Shown in pieces: positions 7,884-15,721 of a DNA stretch of 18,527 nucleotides; position 1 is the stretch's first letter, and every line of letters starts with the position of its first letter. A program made the translations under genes and the position numbers. The DNA comes from an uncultured Acidobacteriota bacterium (lineage in GTDB: Bacteria; Acidobacteriota; Vicinamibacteria; Vicinamibacterales; UBA8438). The notes under the pieces are model-generated. The model was not told the DNA's origin. It worked only from the letters and a program-made list of their open reading frames with translations, and did no database searches. The stretch covers positions 1-18,527 of the forward strand of contig CALBET010000455.1 of the NCBI GenBank assembly GCA_937888665.1. Reading direction: 5' to 3'.

Positions 7884-9063
7884 CACCGTTCTACATATTC
7901 TGACTGGAGAGTATCCGCCCCAGCCGGGCGGGGTCAGCGACTATTGCGCGCAAATAGCGACCGGTCTTGCGGAGCTGGGAGTCTCCGTGCATATCTGGAG
8001 TCCCGGTGCGTCGGGCGGCGAGCCACGCGCGGAGCCGCCGGGAGTGGAGGTGCATCGGGTGCCCGGTCTGTTTTCCCCCCGCGGGCTCGGGCGCCTGGCT
8101 CGGGCGCTCGACCAGCGCCCAACGCCCCGAATTCTGCTGCTGCAGTACGCGCCCAATGCGCTCGGATGCCGCGGGATGAATCTCACCGCGTGCCTCTGGC
8201 TGCTCCTCCGGTCGCGTCGGGACGAGGTCAGAGTGATGTTCCACGAGCCATATTTCTATTTCGGCGTGCGTCATCCGCACCGCAATGTGCTGGCGGTCAT
8301 CCAGCGGCTGATGGCGGTGGCGCTGCTCGGAGCGAGCCGCCTGGTCTACCTCTCCAGCGGCACGTGGGACCGGTATCTTCGTCCGTACATGTGGCTGGGT
8401 GCGCGGCCCTTGATGTGGTTGCCGGTCCCGGCCAACGTGCCGCGGTGTAGCGACGAAGCGGCCGTGCGCCGCTGCCGACGTGCGCTGGGCGCGGGTGCGG
8501 TGGATGCTCCAGTCGTCGGGCACTTTGGCACCTATGGCGTTCATATTCGACCGCTGGTCCAGGCCTGCTTCACGGATCTCGCTGGTCGTGACCCACGGCT
8601 CCGCTTTGCCTGTTTAGGACGCAATAGCTCGTCGTTCGTCGCGTCGTTGGAAACGCGGGTGCCGGCGCTGCGCGGCCGCATCGTGGCTTCCGGGGGTGTT
8701 GATTCGCACGAGATCTCTGCCTGGCTTCGGGCCTGTGACCTCCTGGTACAACCGTTTCCCGATGGCGTGACGACGCGCCGATGTTCACTCATGGCATCCT
8801 TGGTGAACGGGTGCCCGACCGTGACGACTTTCGGACCGCTGACTGAGTCACTCTGGCTTGACGAAAAGGGCGTCGCGCTCGCGACAGCGGGCAACCGCGA
8901 GGAACTCGTCTCCCGCGTCACGGAGTTGCTGGACGACGAACAGCGGCGTCTGGCGTTGGGGCAAGCCGGAGCGGATCTCTACGACCGACGCTTCGCGCTT
9001 CGGCACGTCGTTCGCGAGCTCGGCCTTGCATCGCTGCGACCCGGTGGTCCCGGCCCAGGATGA
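7876..9063 (+). CDS. Glycosyltransferase, GT-B/GT4-like, divergent (GT 4 of 6)
   Basis: About 395 residues. The frame has no ATG near the N-terminus. GTG 7876 gives MPDTVLHILTGEYPPQPGGVSDY, a typical GT4 opening with a Gly-Gly loop. GTG 7870 is an equally possible start two codons earlier. The GT-B layout continues with FHEPYFYF and, in the donor domain, VVGHFGTYGVH. Where relatives carry the E-x7-E motif this protein reads PFPDGVTTRRCSLMASL, with Asp296 near the first position and no second Glu. The catalytic/nucleotide-binding signature is therefore lost or replaced. It could use another donor, work with a partner, or be an accessory GT. Flanking GTs and intact coding argue against a pseudogene. 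Confidence 0.8.
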   Translation: MPDTVLHILTGEYPPQPGGVSDYCAQIATGLAELGVSVHIWSPGASGGEPRAEPPGVEVHRVPGLFSPRGLGRLARALDQRPTPRILLLQYAPNALGCRGMNLTACLWLLLRSRRDEVRVMFHEPYFYFGVRHPHRNVLAVIQRLMAVALLGASRLVYLSSGTWDRYLRPYMWLGARPLMWLPVPANVPRCSDEAAVRRCRRALGAGAVDAPVVGHFGTYGVHIRPLVQACFTDLAGRDPRLRFACLGRNSSSFVASLETRVPALRGRIVASGGVDSHEISAWLRACDLLVQPFPDGVTTRRCSLMASLVNGCPTVTTFGPLTESLWLDEKGVALATAGNREELVSRVTELLDDEQRRLALGQAGADLYDRRFALRHVVRELGLASLRPGGPGPG

Positions 9064-9088
9064 GGCACTCGGGGTTCGGGCGCACGAG

Positions 9089-10312
9089 ATGACGCCGGTG
9101 CTGAGGGTCGGCCTTCTGTGCGATCTGCCGGAAGAGGGCTGGCCCAGCATGGATCTCGTGGCGGACCGGCTTGAGCATCACCTGCGTGTCGAGCACCCGT
9201 CGGTGGCGGTCACCCGTCTGTGCCCGCCGTTCGTGCCCCGTGTCGGCCGGTTCTTCGGCGCCGCGCGTGGCACCGTCCAGCCGATCGCCGACCGGCTCAT
9301 GAATCGGCACGTTGACTATCCACGATGGCTCCGGCGTGAAGCGATTGAGCGTCGGTTTGATCTGTTTCACGTCGTCGACCATAGCTATGCGCATCTCGTG
9401 CGCGACCTGCCGGCCGAGCGCTCGCTCGTGACCTGTCATGACCTCGACGCGTTCCGGGGGGTTCTTGATCCGCTCGCCTACGCTCGGCCGCTCCCGCTCC
9501 GCGTCTTGGCTGGGCGTAGCTTGGCCGGGTTGAGGGCCGCCGCCGCCGTCGTCTGTGACAGTCACGCGGTTCGAGACGAGCTGCTGCTGCACCGTGTGGT
9601 GCCGGCAGGACGCGTCACCGTCGTGCCGCTCGGGGCGCATCCGAGCCGTTCCGCCAAGCCTGACCCGGGCGCCGACATGCAGGCGACGGCGCTGCTCGGT
9701 GCGCCGGCTGTTGGGACCCCCGAGTTGTTGCACGTCGGGAGCACGATTCCGCGAAAGCGGATCGACCGGCTGCTTGAGGTGTTCGCACGGGTGCTCGACC
9801 GTGTGCCTCGCGCGCGCCTGGTTCGGGTGGGCGGTGCTCTCACGGCGCCGCAGCGCGCGCGCGCGGGCCGGCTCGGTATCGACCACCGGATCACGACACT
9901 TCCGTTTCTCGACCAGCCCGTACTCTCGGCGGTGTACCGCCGCGCCGCGCTGGCGGTTTTGACGTCGGACGCGGAAGGGTTCGGACTTCCGGTGATCGAA
10001 GCGTTGGCGTCGGGGACACCGGTGGTGGCGACCGACCTACCGGTGTTGCGAGAGGTTGGGGGCAGCTGCGTCAGCTACTGTCGTGCCGGGGACCTTGAGC
10101 ACTGGGTCGCCACCGTGACCAACCTGCTCCGGGAGCGCGAGCAAGACCCCGCCCGATGGCTGATGCGTCAGGAGACAGGTGTTCTCCATGCGGTGGGGTT
10201 CTCCTGGGGAGCCTTCGCGACCGAAATGGTTCGACTGTACCGCGTGCTCGGTCGGTCCGCCGGATCGGCCGCCGCCGACCTCGCTGCGCCGCACGGAGAC
10301 GACGGGACGTGA
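9089..10312 (+). CDS. GT4-family glycosyltransferase (GT 5 of 6)
   Basis: 407 residues from ATG 9089, 25 bp after the previous stop. This is one of the few non-overlapping junctions in the run. The frame is open further upstream inside the preceding gene, but that extension is Arg/Ser-rich and out of character. The N-terminus (VLRVGLLCDLPEEGWPSMDL) has Trp-Pro-Ser-Met in place of the usual Gly-Gly loop. FHVVDHSYAHL and VTCHDLDAF are typical of GT4 mannosyl/glucosyltransferase-like proteins. HVGSTIPRKRIDRLLEVF and the E-x7-E motif EGFGLPVIE (Glu296, Glu304) mark the donor domain. It is an EPS glycosyltransferase; sugar unknown. The end overlaps the next gene at GTGA. Confidence 0.88.
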   Translation: MTPVLRVGLLCDLPEEGWPSMDLVADRLEHHLRVEHPSVAVTRLCPPFVPRVGRFFGAARGTVQPIADRLMNRHVDYPRWLRREAIERRFDLFHVVDHSYAHLVRDLPAERSLVTCHDLDAFRGVLDPLAYARPLPLRVLAGRSLAGLRAAAAVVCDSHAVRDELLLHRVVPAGRVTVVPLGAHPSRSAKPDPGADMQATALLGAPAVGTPELLHVGSTIPRKRIDRLLEVFARVLDRVPRARLVRVGGALTAPQRARAGRLGIDHRITTLPFLDQPVLSAVYRRAALAVLTSDAEGFGLPVIEALASGTPVVATDLPVLREVGGSCVSYCRAGDLEHWVATVTNLLREREQDPARWLMRQETGVLHAVGFSWGAFATEMVRLYRVLGRSAGSAAADLAAPHGDDGT

Positions 10313-11451
10313 CTACAGGTCGGTTGATCCGCGTGCTGCACGTCGGGAAGTTCTATCCACCGGTGCCGGGTGGGATGGAGCAGGTGGTGCGGCTGCTGTG
10401 TGAGAACGAGCGGCCCACTATCGATAGCCGCGTCCTTGTCGCGAACAAAACGCACGAGACCGTGCGGGAAACGGTGGACGGTGTACCCGTGACCCGGGTC
10501 GCCAGCGTTGGACAGATCGGGTCGGTCGGGCTCTGCCCGACGCTTCCGCTTTGGCTCCGTCGATTGTCGGCGGATGTCATCGTGGTCCACGAGCCGAATC
10601 CGGTCGCGCTGGTGTCGATGGTGCTGGCCCGGCCGCGCGCCGCGGTGGTCGTGTGGTTTCATAGCGAGGTGGTCCGGCCCCGGTGGAAGTACCGCCTGCT
10701 GTACCGCCCCTTTCTGAGAGCGGTGTTGCGCCGCGCCGTCCGCATCATCGTGTCGTCACCAGAGTTGGCGCGTCACGCGCTCGAGTTGCAAGACTTTCGA
10801 GACAAGTGCGTCGTCGTGCCGTTCGGGGTGGACACGGCCCGCCTGGCCCCCACCGACGGTGTACTCGCCCGCGCAAAGGACATTCGAGCCGAACATGGCA
10901 CACCCCTCATCTTGTTCGTCGGGCGGCTCGTGGCCTACAAGGGGGTGGATGTGCTCCTGCGGGCAGTCGTTGGTCTGGCTGCGACGACGCTGATCGTCGG
11001 CGCGGGGCCGCTGCGGGCCCCACTCGAACGCCTGGCGCGTGAGCTCGGGTTGTCGCGGGTGCGGTTTCTCGGCGACGTATCCGATGCCGAGGTGACCGCG
11101 CTCTATCATGCGGCGGACATCTTTACGCTGCCGTCCGTCACCCGCGCCGAGGCCTTCGGTGTCGTCCAACTCGAAGCGATGGCCTGCGGGGTGCCGGTTG
11201 TGAGCACGAATCTACGGTCGGGCGTGCCGTGGGTCAATCAACACCAGAAGACAGGGCTCGTGGTGCCGCCGGGCGACGCGGGGGCCTTGCGCAGCGCGTT
11301 CGACACGCTGTTGGGGGACAGACCGCGTCGCGAGGCGCTCGGGCGTTTCGCGCGGGACCTCGTCCACCGTCAGTTCACGCTCTCACGCATGGCGCGAATG
11401 ACCGGTGATGTCTACCGCGACGTGCTCGGGGCGTCGGCGAGCGAGTTGTGA
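10309..11451 (+). CDS. GT4-family glycosyltransferase (GT 6 of 6)
   Basis: 380 residues from GTG 10309, overlapping the previous TGA by 4 bp; a GGAG stands about 10 bases upstream. The protein has the strongest GT4 signature of the run: VLHVGKFYPPVPGGMEQVV at the N-terminus, WFHSEVVRP in the acceptor domain, FVGRLVAYKGVDVLLRAV at the start of the donor domain, VGAGPLRAPLERLA, and the E-x7-E motif EAFGVVQLE (Glu281, Glu289). The pattern is that of mannosyltransferase-like GT4 enzymes from O-antigen and EPS clusters, but the sugar is not determined. It is followed after 28 bp by the phosphoglycosyl transferase gene. Confidence 0.92.
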   Translation: MTTGRLIRVLHVGKFYPPVPGGMEQVVRLLCENERPTIDSRVLVANKTHETVRETVDGVPVTRVASVGQIGSVGLCPTLPLWLRRLSADVIVVHEPNPVALVSMVLARPRAAVVVWFHSEVVRPRWKYRLLYRPFLRAVLRRAVRIIVSSPELARHALELQDFRDKCVVVPFGVDTARLAPTDGVLARAKDIRAEHGTPLILFVGRLVAYKGVDVLLRAVVGLAATTLIVGAGPLRAPLERLARELGLSRVRFLGDVSDAEVTALYHAADIFTLPSVTRAEAFGVVQLEAMACGVPVVSTNLRSGVPWVNQHQKTGLVVPPGDAGALRSAFDTLLGDRPRREALGRFARDLVHRQFTLSRMARMTGDVYRDVLGASASEL

Positions 11452-11479
11452 CTCAGAGTCGAACCAGCGGGGGAGGCGC

Positions 11480-12145
11480 GTGACCGCTCAGGAAGCGGCG
11501 GCGGGTCGCGAATGCCGGCGCCGGCGTGTACCGTTTCCCCTGACAAAACGGGTACTCGACGTTGGGCTCGCCGGAGCCGGTCTGCTCCTCTCCGCCCCGC
11601 TCTGGGTCCTGTTTGCTGTCGCGATCAAGCTGTACGATGGGGGCCCGGTGTTCTTTTCGCAGGCTCGGATCGGTGAAGGAGGTCGGACCTTCACCACGCT
11701 GAAGTTTCGCTCCATGGTGCCCGACGCAGAGGCAGGGGTTGGTGCCATCCAAGCGACCGTCGACGATCCGCGCGTGACGCCCATCGGTCGTCTGCTGCGT
11801 GCTGCGGCGATGGATGAGCTTCCGCAGCTGTGGAACATCTTCCGCGGAGACATGAGCTTCGTAGGGCCTCGGGCACTCAGGCCTGGTGAGACCGACGCCG
11901 ACCGTCCAGGCGAGGTGGTGCCGATTGAGGAGGTCACGGGATTCGACGCACGGTGTCGCATGCGTCCCGGGCTGACCGGGATCGCTCAGATCTATGCGGA
12001 TCGTGACTTGCCCCGCCGTTCAAAATTTCGCTACGACCGCCTCTATGTCCGCGCCCAGACGCTGAGGGTCGATGTTGTGCTGATCCTGCTATCGTTCTGG
12101 ATCACGCTGCGAGGCACCTGGGAAGTGCGTGGCCGTAAGTTCTGA
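11480..12145 (+). CDS. Polyprenyl-phosphate phosphoglycosyl transferase (PglC/WcaJ-type bacterial sugar transferase)
   Basis: About 221 residues from GTG 11480. GGAGG at 11472-11476 lies only 3 bases before it, which is short; ATG 11405 inside the previous gene is the alternative. It is the initiating enzyme of lipid-linked polysaccharide synthesis, moving a sugar-1-phosphate from a UDP-sugar to a polyprenyl phosphate. Family motifs are present in order: KRVLDVGLAG, then one membrane-dipping helix (about 25-45) with the helix-breaking Pro40 in LLLSAPL, KFRSM, the catalytic Asp-Glu pair (112-113) in MDELPQLWNIFRGDMSFVGPR, RPGLTGIAQ, and KFRYDRLYV. The N-terminal four-helix and CoA-binding-like domain of WcaJ/WbaP is missing, so this is the small monotopic form. 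Only one such gene is in the window. Confidence 0.94.
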   Translation: MTAQEAAAGRECRRRRVPFPLTKRVLDVGLAGAGLLLSAPLWVLFAVAIKLYDGGPVFFSQARIGEGGRTFTTLKFRSMVPDAEAGVGAIQATVDDPRVTPIGRLLRAAAMDELPQLWNIFRGDMSFVGPRALRPGETDADRPGEVVPIEEVTGFDARCRMRPGLTGIAQIYADRDLPRRSKFRYDRLYVRAQTLRVDVVLILLSFWITLRGTWEVRGRKF

Positions 12146-12326
12146 GATCGGGTCCTCACCACAACATCTGCGCCGCTCTGGCCGCCGATGCATCCCGCCC
12201 GGCGGTCCCCTCCTCGCGTGCACACGCCCGGTATCGGCACGTCTCGCGGCTGCAAGGACGAACGCCTCGACACCCGACGGTGGAACGCGTATGTTGGTCA
12301 ATACGAGAGGATACTAGCGTACAACA
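12146..12326. other. Intergenic gap before the flavoprotein gene
   Basis: 181 bp without a recognisable forward gene. No convincing promoter or rho-independent terminator is visible. A short ATG frame at 12291-12317 (8 codons and a TAG) ends 9 bp before the flavoprotein ATG, and GAGAGG at 12305-12310 is too far from that ATG (16 bases) to be a normal ribosome site. The gap breaks the otherwise continuous coupling of the forward run, so the flavoprotein may be transcribed or translated separately. Confidence 0.4.
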
Positions 12327-13493
12327 ATGCACATGCGCGACGTCGTCATCATCGGTGGGGGGCCGGCAGGGCTGATGGCCGCCCGTACGCTTGCCCAAAA
12401 CGGACACGACACGGTGGTGCTCGAGGAGCACGAGGAGATCGGCGCGCCAGTGCATTGCACCGGCATTGTCGGGCGCGAGGTGTTCGACGAAATGGACCTG
12501 GACACGCGCACGATCCTGGCCGTGGCCCAGTCGGCGCGGTTTCATGCTGTCGACGGCAGCACCGTGACGATCGAGAGTGGCCAGATTCACGCCGCCATCG
12601 TCGATCGACAGGCGTTCGACGAAACGCTCGCGCGTCGAGCCAGCGCCGACGGGGCGGAGGTCAGGACCGGCACGCGAGTCTCCCATCTCCGCATCGACGG
12701 GGGGCGGGTCCGGGTCTCGATCGCGACCGGCGACACGGTCACGGCTCGCGCCTGTATCCTGGCCTGTGGGGCAAAGTATCGATTCAACCGGCAGCTGGGT
12801 CTGGGCGTGCCGAAAGTGTTCGTGCAGAGCGCTCAGCTCGATGTGGCATTTGCACCGCTGGAACAGATCGAGGTTCACTTGGACAATCGTCTGCTCCCGG
12901 GTGGCTTCGCGTGGGCCGTGCCTTTTCGCCGCGGTGGTCAGGCTCGCGTGAAGCTCGGCCTCCTCGGTAGTCAGCGGGCAGGCTCTGCGCTCAACATCTT
13001 CATCAATCGACTCGCAGCGCGGGTTGGCGTGGAGCCAGAGGGCTGGCCCAGGCCGCGCCTGAAGATCTTGCCGCTCGGTCCCGTGAGACGCACGTATGCC
13101 AACCGGCTGCTGGCGGTCGGCGATGCGGCCGGGTTGGTGAAGCCGACGACCGGCGGTGGCATCTACTTCGGTCTCCTGAGTGGTCGGTGGGCGGCCGAGA
13201 CCCTCGATGACGCCTTGCGTCGTGACCAGCTCGACGCGCGCCGGCTCCGCGCCTACGAGGTCCGCTGGCGTGAGCGCCTTGGCCCCGAAATCAGAGCAGG
13301 GCTCGCGTTTCGCGCGATCGCCTCCCGTCTGGACGACAGTGCGATTTCCACGCTCATCCAACTTGCGAACGTCGACGGTCTCGTCCCGATGCTCAAGGGC
13401 ACCGCGAATTTCAATTGGCATCGCGGCACCGCCCTGGCCTTGCTTCGGAACACCGAATTCCGCAAGGTCGTCCTCAGCTCACTGTGGGGGTAG
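12327..13493 (+). CDS. Geranylgeranyl reductase-family FAD-dependent oxidoreductase
   Basis: 388 residues from ATG 12327 (ATG 12333 also possible; no clear ribosome site). FAD-binding features are the dinucleotide fold VVIIGGGPAGLMAA (Gly10, Gly12, Gly15) with Glu34 after strand 2, and the second FAD motif LLAVGDAAGLVKPTTGGGI around Asp266. Family-specific features are Cys44 in VHCTGIVG and PGGFAWAVP (191-199), which matches the geranylgeranyl reductase P-x2-Y-x-W-x-F-P signature with Phe for Tyr. Such enzymes reduce double bonds of isoprenoid chains (archaeal lipids, chlorophyll side chain, menaquinone or dolichyl-type carriers). Next to a polyprenyl-phosphate transferase, the attractive inference is partial saturation of the polyprenyl carrier. 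Membrane-lipid, quinone or non-isoprenoid substrates are not excluded. It converges on the HAD gene. Confidence 0.85.
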   Translation: MHMRDVVIIGGGPAGLMAARTLAQNGHDTVVLEEHEEIGAPVHCTGIVGREVFDEMDLDTRTILAVAQSARFHAVDGSTVTIESGQIHAAIVDRQAFDETLARRASADGAEVRTGTRVSHLRIDGGRVRVSIATGDTVTARACILACGAKYRFNRQLGLGVPKVFVQSAQLDVAFAPLEQIEVHLDNRLLPGGFAWAVPFRRGGQARVKLGLLGSQRAGSALNIFINRLAARVGVEPEGWPRPRLKILPLGPVRRTYANRLLAVGDAAGLVKPTTGGGIYFGLLSGRWAAETLDDALRRDQLDARRLRAYEVRWRERLGPEIRAGLAFRAIASRLDDSAISTLIQLANVDGLVPMLKGTANFNWHRGTALALLRNTEFRKVVLSSLWG

Positions 13494-13558
13494 TGCCGAC
13501 CGCCTTGCCGTTCTGCCGCTGTTGGGGAGTCGGCGACCTCGGGCGGCTCTGATCGCCT

Positions 13559-13595
13559 ACCGCCGTCACGCGCCATACGGCGTCCACCCGCCGTA
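13559..13595. terminator. Candidate hairpins between convergent genes
   Basis: The 153-bp gap between the convergent stops contains a perfect 7-bp stem, 13576-13582 with 13589-13595 (6-nt loop). An overlapping alternative stem is 13561-13566 with 13577-13582 (10-nt loop). Neither is followed by a T-run on either strand. A further GGGC/GCCC hairpin with a CTTC loop lies at 13604-13615. Position suggests bidirectional termination, but the sequence does not establish it. Confidence 0.3.
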
Positions 13596-13646
13596 CCGCC
13601 CTCGGGCCTTCGCCCCGGGGGGCCGAACGAGCCTGTCACCAGAGCG

Positions 13647-14351
13647 TTATCGCTGTAGCGAAGGCAGCGGACGTGCGTCGCGAGGATTCATCGGGAGGAC
13701 CGGGCGCTCTTCCGTGGCCAGAGAGAACCAGTTCTTGAGTCGAGCCAGCGCGCCGCTCTTTGAGTGGACCATCGTATCGAGTCGCTCGATGACGTCTAGC
13801 GACTCGGCCAGCGTCGACACCACGCCGACACCCTGACTAAGCGCTTGGTCGCGGCTCGCTTGGTCGGCCGGGTCCCGCAACATGAGTACCGCTTTCGCCG
13901 TCGAGGCACTCACGCAGTCCGCGCACTCGATGAGCTGGTCGTCCACTACCAGATCCAGGCGGAGGGCGCGGACGATCTCGCCACGCGAACTCGGCACCGT
14001 GGCCACGGACGGTAAGTAGAAGCCGTACTGCTCGATCCACCATTGCGTCTGGACCTGCACGGTGTCACCGGCCGTGCTTGGCCGCTTGGTGAGGAAGAAG
14101 ACCTCCCACCGATGCCGTCGCGAGAGCGCGTAGAGCCTGGCGATTTGGTCTGGTTCGTATGCCGCCAGCGTCGTCCACCAGTTCTCAGACCGGATGATCC
14201 GTCTCCACGCGCGCTTCAGCTCGATCGTCGAGCGGTCCTGCGACGACGACGTCCCGTCCATCTCGGCGGACGGGTCCAGGCAGGCCTGATTGAGCCCCGC
14301 CTGGAAGTCAGCCAGCACGCCGTCGAGGTCAAACCCGAGCCGCAGTCCCAT
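13647..14351 (-). CDS. HAD-superfamily phosphatase, 5'-nucleotidase (NT5C)-like
   Basis: 234 residues, starting at the ATG whose complement is at 14349-14351. The start is chosen because it leads directly into HAD motif I, FDLDGVLADF (nucleophile Asp8, acid/base Asp10). Motif II is Thr88 in FFLTKRP. Motif IV is Asp137-Asp138 in LVVDDQ. At motif III, where a Lys is expected, the protein has Arg123 in PSSRGEIV. The size and LTKRP layout resemble small cytosolic 5'-(deoxy)nucleotidases and related HAD phosphatases. The substrate is unknown: it could be a nucleotide, a sugar phosphate or a polymer-related phosphoester. It overlaps the upstream ligase-like gene by 23 bp and is the last gene of the reverse operon. 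An extension to 14501 would run into the ligase gene and is rejected. Confidence 0.75.
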   Translation of the reverse strand: MGLRLGFDLDGVLADFQAGLNQACLDPSAEMDGTSSSQDRSTIELKRAWRRIIRSENWWTTLAAYEPDQIARLYALSRRHRWEVFFLTKRPSTAGDTVQVQTQWWIEQYGFYLPSVATVPSSRGEIVRALRLDLVVDDQLIECADCVSASTAKAVLMLRDPADQASRDQALSQGVGVVSTLAESLDVIERLDTMVHSKSGALARLKNWFSLATEERPVLPMNPRDARPLPSLQR

Positions 14352-15696
14352 GTGAATCCTCGTCGTGGTGGCGATCCTCACGTGGCGCATGCACGACGAT
14401 CGCGGCCAGCACGACCGCGAGCGCCGCGTTGGCCGGCATCCGAAGCCCGGTTTCCCAGATGCTCTGTACCGCGACGGCGGTGAGCCCACCCGCGGCGCCA
14501 AGCCGGAGCCAGACCCTGGCCGTGCGATCGGCCCCGATCCGCAGGCGGGCCAAGCTGATGAAGAGCATCGCCACGACGACGGTTGGAACAGACAGCAGCA
14601 GTCCGCCTTCGGTCAGGATCTGCAAAAACTGATTGTGCGCCTGATTGAAATAGAACAGACGGTCAGACTCCTGGTAGACCAGCATAGCCGTCTCATACGT
14701 GCCGGCGCCAGTGCCGGCGGCCCAGAAGTCCTCAAGAACGGGCAAGGTCTCGCGCCAGATCGCCTGCCGACCGCTCCCCCGATCGAGTGTTTCCATGACC
14801 CGCCCCAGCAGTCCGCCGATGTCAGCGAACAGCGCGACACAGAGTGCGGTGACGGCGACATACGCGCCCAGCCATCGTCGCCGGTTCCTGTCAATCTGAC
14901 GTCGGCCCAACGCGAGCATGAAGATGGCGGCCGCAGCCAGACCGACAATGCCCGATCGAGAGAGGTTCACGAACAGCGCGACGCACATCAGGACGCCCGC
15001 ACAGAACAGGGACAGTGTCCGCCCGTCGAGCATGTCGACGAGACGCGACATCCCATGGTGGGTCGGGGCGTCACCGGCCGAGCGATACAGCCGCGCGACG
15101 ACATACCCGAAGCAGACCGGGGCCGCCATGATGACCCAGGTGGCGAAATGGTTGCGATTGACGAACGTACCGAACGGTTCCGCCCCTTCACCGAAGGGCA
15201 CCCACCACCAGTAGATGGCGCGGCTGTGGGTCGCCGTCTGGGCGAGCGCGAGGGCCCCGCAGAGCATGCCCAACCAGGCGATGCTCCGGATCGCGCCACG
15301 AACACCTCCGACGCTGAACAGCGCCTGCGCCGCCACGAACAGCACGACGTTGGCGGTCAGAATACCGCAGGCCCAGGCGGTGGCGGAGGGGTCTACCGAG
15401 ATGGGGGCCCAGCCAGCGGTGCGGGGAGCCAGACGCATGGTGTCGGCCAGAGCCGGAGTGGCGGGCGAGACCCACGCGAGCACTGATTCCGGCAGAGGGA
15501 GGAGTTGTAGCCAGGCCAAGGCCACGACGCCGGCGAGCGCCAGGTTCAGCCGGAGGTCGCCACCGTCCATGCGTCCGATGCGTCCGGCCTGGGTCAGCGC
15601 GATCGCGGCGCAGCCTGCCAGATACGGGACAGCGGCCCAACGGTAGACGCCACCGAACGCCGCGAGTGGCCAGGCCAGCGCGACGAACAGCAGCAC
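14329..15696 (-). CDS. O-antigen ligase/polymerase-domain membrane protein (WaaL/Wzy type)
   Basis: 455 residues from a GTG start (complement at 15694-15696), 25 bp after the wzc stop. The ribosome site is weak, and the frame is open further upstream into wzc, so the start is uncertain. About ten to twelve membrane segments are visible. Hallmarks of the Wzy_C/O-antigen ligase family are GTFVNRNHFATWVI (176-189), NLSRSG (244-249) after a helix, GTGAGTYETA (328-337), and QAHNQFLQILTEGGLL (352-367) before the last helices. It acts at the periplasmic face, either polymerising repeat units or transferring finished chains to an acceptor. It sits between the co-polymerase/kinase and the HAD gene, so it is the likely polymerase partner of that Wzc; the other Wzy-like gene (5350-6744) complicates the assignment. 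Confidence 0.88.
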   Translation of the reverse strand: MLLFVALAWPLAAFGGVYRWAAVPYLAGCAAIALTQAGRIGRMDGGDLRLNLALAGVVALAWLQLLPLPESVLAWVSPATPALADTMRLAPRTAGWAPISVDPSATAWACGILTANVVLFVAAQALFSVGGVRGAIRSIAWLGMLCGALALAQTATHSRAIYWWWVPFGEGAEPFGTFVNRNHFATWVIMAAPVCFGYVVARLYRSAGDAPTHHGMSRLVDMLDGRTLSLFCAGVLMCVALFVNLSRSGIVGLAAAAIFMLALGRRQIDRNRRRWLGAYVAVTALCVALFADIGGLLGRVMETLDRGSGRQAIWRETLPVLEDFWAAGTGAGTYETAMLVYQESDRLFYFNQAHNQFLQILTEGGLLLSVPTVVVAMLFISLARLRIGADRTARVWLRLGAAGGLTAVAVQSIWETGLRMPANAALAVVLAAIVVHAPREDRHHDEDSHGTAARV

Positions 15697-15721
15697 GCGG
15701 CCTGCGGTGAGGACGGTGCGG

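Noticed and set aside
6546..7886. Long open frame on the reverse strand (about 446 codons) across the polymerase/GT junction
   Set aside because: Its product is Arg/Pro/His-rich with no domain, while the forward strand encodes a clear GT4 protein. Long antisense frames are expected at this G+C content.
12291..12317. Eight-codon leader-like frame before the flavoprotein gene
   Set aside because: It has no own ribosome site and no attenuator structure around it; most likely chance.
12156..13421. Reverse-strand open frame of about 421 codons
   Set aside because: It is antisense to the FAD-dependent reductase, whose motifs are unambiguous. The reverse product has low-complexity composition.
13647..13665. 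Short palindrome TCGCTACAGCGA (on the reverse strand) at the 3' end of the HAD gene as terminator
   Set aside because: Only a 4-bp stem with a 4-nt loop, it lies inside coding sequence, and no T-run follows.
14365..15486. Forward open frame of about 373 codons inside the ligase-like gene
   Set aside because: The product is hydrophilic, rich in Asp, Arg, Gly and His, and without motifs. The reverse strand has the O-antigen ligase signatures.
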